Shown: positions 5,562 to 7,792 of the stretch, piece by piece
How positions within the stretch are numbered: position 1 is the first letter of the stretch
Layout: the number at the start of each line of letters is the position of its first letter
Source of the DNA: an uncultured bacterium
GTDB taxonomy: Bacteria > Bacillota_I > Bacilli_A > RF39 > UBA660
Length of the DNA stretch: 7,792 bases
Assembly: GCA_949285775.1 (NCBI GenBank)
Contig: CASEAD010000082.1
Location: forward strand, 1-7,792
Direction of reading: 5' to 3'
Position numbers and translations under genes: made by a program
The notes under the pieces: generated by a model
What the model saw: only the letters and a program-made list of their open reading frames with translations
Told to the model about the DNA's origin: nothing
The model's database searches: none

Positions 5562-7236
5562 ATTTGGGATAATTTTTAATATCCATAATTATTGGTAGTA
5601 TTATTGGTACTCTTCCTGTTTTTTCTGATAGGAATGGCATTAGGGAGGTTATTATTTCGTTCTTTATGTCATTGTAGGTTATATTTGGTTCTTTTAGTTT
5701 GTTAATTATTATTTTTTCTGAGTTTTTTTCTATTTGTTTTATTAGTTGTTCATTTTCGTTTACTAAGATATAACCTCTTGTTGTTATCATTGGGGTATTT
5801 AGAAGTTTTTTCTTTTCAAAGTTAATATTTGCAATTACTACTAATATTCCATTTGATGACATTAGTTTTCTATCTTTTATTACAACGTTTCCTACACCAC
5901 CAATACGGGAACCGTCGACATAAATATCTCCTGCGGTAACTTTACCTGATTTAATAATTTTATTTTTTGTTATTTTTAGGACGTCTCCGTTTTCTAGAAT
6001 GAAAGTATTTTCTTTAGGTATATCACAGTCTATTGCTAAATCACAATGTTGTTTTAACATTCTATATTCTCCGTGATATGGAGCAAAGTATTCTGGTTTG
6101 AATAATCTTATCATTAGTTTTAGTTCGTCTTGATTAGCATGTCCTGATGAGTGGATTTCATTAGTACCATTAGTGTATACTTTAACTCCTTTTAGATATA
6201 GTTTGTTTATTGTTTTAGCAACTGAGGCGGCATTTCCTGGTATGGGAGAAGAGGAGAATATTACGATATCATTAGGCATTAATTTTATTTGTTTGTGGCT
6301 TCCATTAGCGATTCTTGAAAGTGCCGCTAGTGGTTCTCCTTGACTTCCTGTACATAGTAAGCATATTTGTGATGGTTTTAATCTGTTTGCTTCTTCAGGG
6401 GTTACGATTATTTTTTTATCTTTTATATAACCACATTCTATAGCGATATCAATAGATGTATCCATACTTCTTCCAAATAGTGCTACTTTTCTTTTATTTT
6501 TTCTACATATTTCAATTATGTGTTTTAATCTATAGATGTTTGAGGCGAAGGTTGCTAAGATTATTCTATTTTCTTTTTCATTAGCAAATATTTCGCTTAA
6601 GTTTTCGTCTACGACTGATTCGCTTACTGATGTTCCTTTAACAGTAGCGTTTGTTGAATCACTCATTAGTAGTCTTACGCCTTTTTCACCTATTTTAGCC
6701 ATTTTATGAATATTAGACATTGGTCCTATAGGAGTAAGATCTATTTTAAAGTCACCTGTCATTACAATTGTTCCGTTAGGTGTATTTATAGAGATTCCAT
6801 GGGAATCTGGTATTGAGTGGGTTGTTCTAAAAAATTCAATATTAAATTTTTTTGTTTTTATTTTGGTATTTTCGTTATAGACAATTAAATTTTTATATTT
6901 TATATTTTTTTCTTCTAATTTTTTATCGATTAATGCTTTTGCCTGGGCAGGAGCATATATTCTTGGAATATTAACTGTTTGTAGTAAGAAAGGTATTCCT
7001 CCAATATGATCTTCGTGTCCATGGGTTATTAGCAGTGCTTTTATTTTATTTTCATTTTCTTTTAAAAATGTATAATCGGGAATGACATAGTCTATTCCTA
7101 ATAAGTCATCTTCTGGAAACATTACGCCAGAGTCTATAATAATTATTTCATCGTCGTGCATAACACAGTACATGTTTTTGCCAACTTCGCCTAGTCCGCC
7201 TAGGGCAAATACTAGGGTATTAGTAGTTTCATTCAT
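5560..7236 (-). CDS. rnjA: Ribonuclease J (RNase J1-type metallo-beta-lactamase/beta-CASP nuclease)
   Basis: This 558-residue protein matches RNase J, a cytoplasmic endonuclease and 5'-3' exonuclease for mRNA decay and rRNA and small-RNA maturation in Firmicutes. Its length fits the roughly 555 residues of B. subtilis J1. The zinc site is intact: HGHEDH (72-77), H140 in THSIPDSHG, D162 in MTGDFKID, and H388 in PYHGEYRM. Beta-CASP features include DSTNA (193-197), FASN (230-233), GRSMDTSID (255-263), CTGSQGEPLAAL (295-306), FSSSPIPGN (327-335) and SGHANQDEL (364-372). A C-terminal domain with SNGILVVI follows from about 461. HGHEDH is the J1-type motif, since the J2 motif is degenerate; the exact paralogue is inferred. 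ATG 7236 follows AAGGAGGA with a 9-nt gap. The gene is on the opposite strand to the rest and uses A- and C-ending codons, suggesting a lagging-strand position. Its stop overlaps the shared terminator. Confidence 0.95.
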   Translation of the reverse strand: MNETTNTLVFALGGLGEVGKNMYCVMHDDEIIIIDSGVMFPEDDLLGIDYVIPDYTFLKENENKIKALLITHGHEDHIGGIPFLLQTVNIPRIYAPAQAKALIDKKLEEKNIKYKNLIVYNENTKIKTKKFNIEFFRTTHSIPDSHGISINTPNGTIVMTGDFKIDLTPIGPMSNIHKMAKIGEKGVRLLMSDSTNATVKGTSVSESVVDENLSEIFANEKENRIILATFASNIYRLKHIIEICRKNKRKVALFGRSMDTSIDIAIECGYIKDKKIIVTPEEANRLKPSQICLLCTGSQGEPLAALSRIANGSHKQIKLMPNDIVIFSSSPIPGNAASVAKTINKLYLKGVKVYTNGTNEIHSSGHANQDELKLMIRLFKPEYFAPYHGEYRMLKQHCDLAIDCDIPKENTFILENGDVLKITKNKIIKSGKVTAGDIYVDGSRIGGVGNVVIKDRKLMSSNGILVVIANINFEKKKLLNTPMITTRGYILVNENEQLIKQIEKNSEKIIINKLKEPNITYNDIKNEIITSLMPFLSEKTGRVPIILPIIMDIKNYPK

Positions 7237-7245
7237 TATATATAA

Positions 7246-7253
7246 TCCTCCTT
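7246..7253 (-). promoter_or_regulatory. Shine-Dalgarno of RNase J
   Basis: The minus strand reads AAGGAGGA, 9 nt before the ATG at 7236. It is one of only two full AAGGAGG sites in the window; the other serves the major fibre-like gene. Confidence 0.8.
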
Positions 7254-7264
7254 TTATTATTTTA

Positions 7265-7277
7265 TTTAACCGTTAAA
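7265..7277. repeat. 13-bp palindrome in the RNase J leader
   Basis: TTTAAC (7265-7270) and GTTAAA (7272-7277) form a perfect inverted repeat around one central base. It sits in the untranslated leader of RNase J, between the promoter and the ribosome binding site. The centre is too tight for a stable RNA hairpin, so a DNA operator for a dimeric regulator is more likely than an RNA element. AT-rich DNA produces such palindromes by chance, so function is uncertain. Confidence 0.4.
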
Positions 7278-7322
7278 CAAAAAAAATTAATAGTTTTTAG
7301 AAAAGTTCCCACTAATGGATTA

Positions 7323-7351
7323 ATTATACTATAAATTATAAAAAAATTCAA
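7323..7351 (-). promoter_or_regulatory. Promoter of RNase J
   Basis: On the minus strand TTGAAT (7351-7346), a 17-bp spacer and a perfect TATAAT (7328-7323) form a near-consensus sigma-A promoter. The predicted leader before ATG 7236 is about 80 nt. The -35 box lies in one arm of the inverted repeat at 7343-7368. Confidence 0.75.
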
Positions 7352-7368
7352 GTATGCTCTTGAATTTT
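7343..7368. repeat. 10-bp inverted repeat holding the -35 boxes of two divergent promoters
   Basis: AAAATTCAAG (7343-7352) and CTTGAATTTT (7359-7368) are perfect inverted arms around a 6-bp centre. Each arm contains the -35 box TTGAAT of one of the two divergent promoters. The repeat could be a regulator operator, or simply two identical -35 boxes facing opposite ways. As RNA on the minus strand it resembles a terminator followed by T residues, but no minus-strand gene lies upstream of it in the window. Confidence 0.7.
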
Positions 7369-7388
7369 GTAAGGCTTTATATTATAAT
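7360..7388 (+). promoter_or_regulatory. Promoter of the divergent gene at 7420
   Basis: TTGAAT (7360-7365), a 17-bp spacer and a perfect TATAAT (7383-7388) mirror the RNase J promoter exactly. Transcription should start near 7395, leaving a leader of about 25 nt before ATG 7420. Confidence 0.75.
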
Positions 7389-7419
7389 TAGACTATGATA
7401 GAGAAAGAGGTGTTTATAT

Positions 7420-7792
7420 ATGGCTTTATTAGATAGTAATAATGATGTTACTATTTTAAAGAGTGAGGATAGTTTTGATGTTTATTCTTTAAATGGTAAT
7501 GATATTTGTTTATTTTGTGTTCCTAATCGTTTTAATGGTAGTATGTCATTTTATTTGGATTTAAATAGAGATAGTGATTATAATGATTTGTTACAAGGAA
7601 AGACGAATCAGGATAGTGTTGTTAGTTTAATTAAGGGTGATTATGCTATTTTAAAGAATACTCATGAGAATGCTATTTTAGTTGTACCTAAATTTGATGT
7701 TGCTAGTTTAAGTAAGGCAATTGATAGTAATGATAAGCAAGCTATATTTAGTTCTATTGGTGGTATTGGTAAATGTACTAAGGAAATACAGA
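7420..7792 (+). CDS. Protein of unknown function, 3' end outside the window
   Basis: The frame opens at ATG 7420, 7 nt after AGAGGTG (7406-7412) and just after a strong promoter, and stays open for 124 codons to the window edge. The product begins MALLDSNNDVTILKSEDSFD and contains DICLFCVPNRF (about residues 28-38), SFYLDLNRDSDY (about 43-54), a YAILKN and AILVVPKFDV region (about 75-94) and SIGGIGKCTKEIQ at the edge. I do not recognise the family. There is no signal peptide or obvious membrane segment in the visible part; alternating hydrophobic strands suggest a soluble alpha/beta or beta-rich protein. Codons end mostly in T or A and G, like the other + strand genes. It is transcribed divergently from RNase J from a mirrored promoter, which hints at shared regulation but does not show function. 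Confidence 0.7.
   Translation, partial: MALLDSNNDVTILKSEDSFDVYSLNGNDICLFCVPNRFNGSMSFYLDLNRDSDYNDLLQGKTNQDSVVSLIKGDYAILKNTHENAILVVPKFDVASLSKAIDSNDKQAIFSSIGGIGKCTKEIQ

Noticed and set aside
7270..7300. Attenuator hairpin from the A5 and T8 runs in the RNase J leader
   Set aside because: Pairing would be A-U only with a floppy loop and would be too unstable.
7343..7368. Minus-strand rho-independent terminator or attenuator ahead of RNase J
   Set aside because: The hairpin and T run fit, but the T run is the spacer of a near-consensus RNase J promoter and no minus-strand gene or promoter is seen upstream. At most it could stop antisense transcription.
1..7792. Mycoplasma-type code with TGA as Trp
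   Set aside because: TGA ends the large exported protein exactly after the family C-terminus GFRVVLS, and Trp residues are encoded by TGG.

Overview
The window is AT-rich DNA from a low-GC Firmicute, most likely an uncultured gut Bacilli lineage of the RF39 or Erysipelotrichales sort. This rests on base composition, AGGAGGTGAT-type ribosome binding sites, a Bacillus-type RNase J, and TasA/camelysin-like exported proteins with ATFAYF signal motifs. TGA acts as a stop: the gene at 1466-3253 ends with TGA just after a typical family C-terminus, and Trp is TGG. The genetic code is therefore 11 and not the Mycoplasma code.

Layout. Positions 81-1330 hold a broken AAA/DUF4143 ATPase gene with three single-base frameshifts, closed by a hairpin terminator. 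Positions 1466-5197 hold three exported proteins on the + strand. The first is a 595-residue protein with an N-terminal fibre-subunit-like domain and a C-terminal formylglycine-generating-enzyme/C-type-lectin-like domain. The second is a 326-residue TasA/camelysin-like protein with the best expression signals in the window. The third is a 237-residue paralogue of it. Each has its own promoter, and the second and third have their own terminators. An 80-residue orphan follows at 5273-5515. RNase J lies on the - strand at 5560-7236, converging on the orphan over a shared bidirectional terminator. A divergent gene of unknown function starts at 7420 and runs off the window. The intergenic gap before it contains two face-to-face promoters whose -35 boxes lie in the arms of one inverted repeat.

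How the parts may work together. The three exported proteins share a signal segment of the SipW-dependent type and a common beta-sandwich-like core. I infer a surface-fibre locus: an abundant major subunit (3380-4360), a minor subunit (4484-5197) and a large adhesive or tip protein (1466-3253). The dedicated signal peptidase (SipW) is not in the window, and there is no sortase or LPXTG signal. RNase J is a housekeeping RNA-decay and maturation enzyme and is not obviously tied to the fibre genes.

Composition. Plus-strand genes favour codons ending in T or G, while RNase J favours codons ending in A or C. This suggests strong replication-strand asymmetry, with the + strand as the leading strand.
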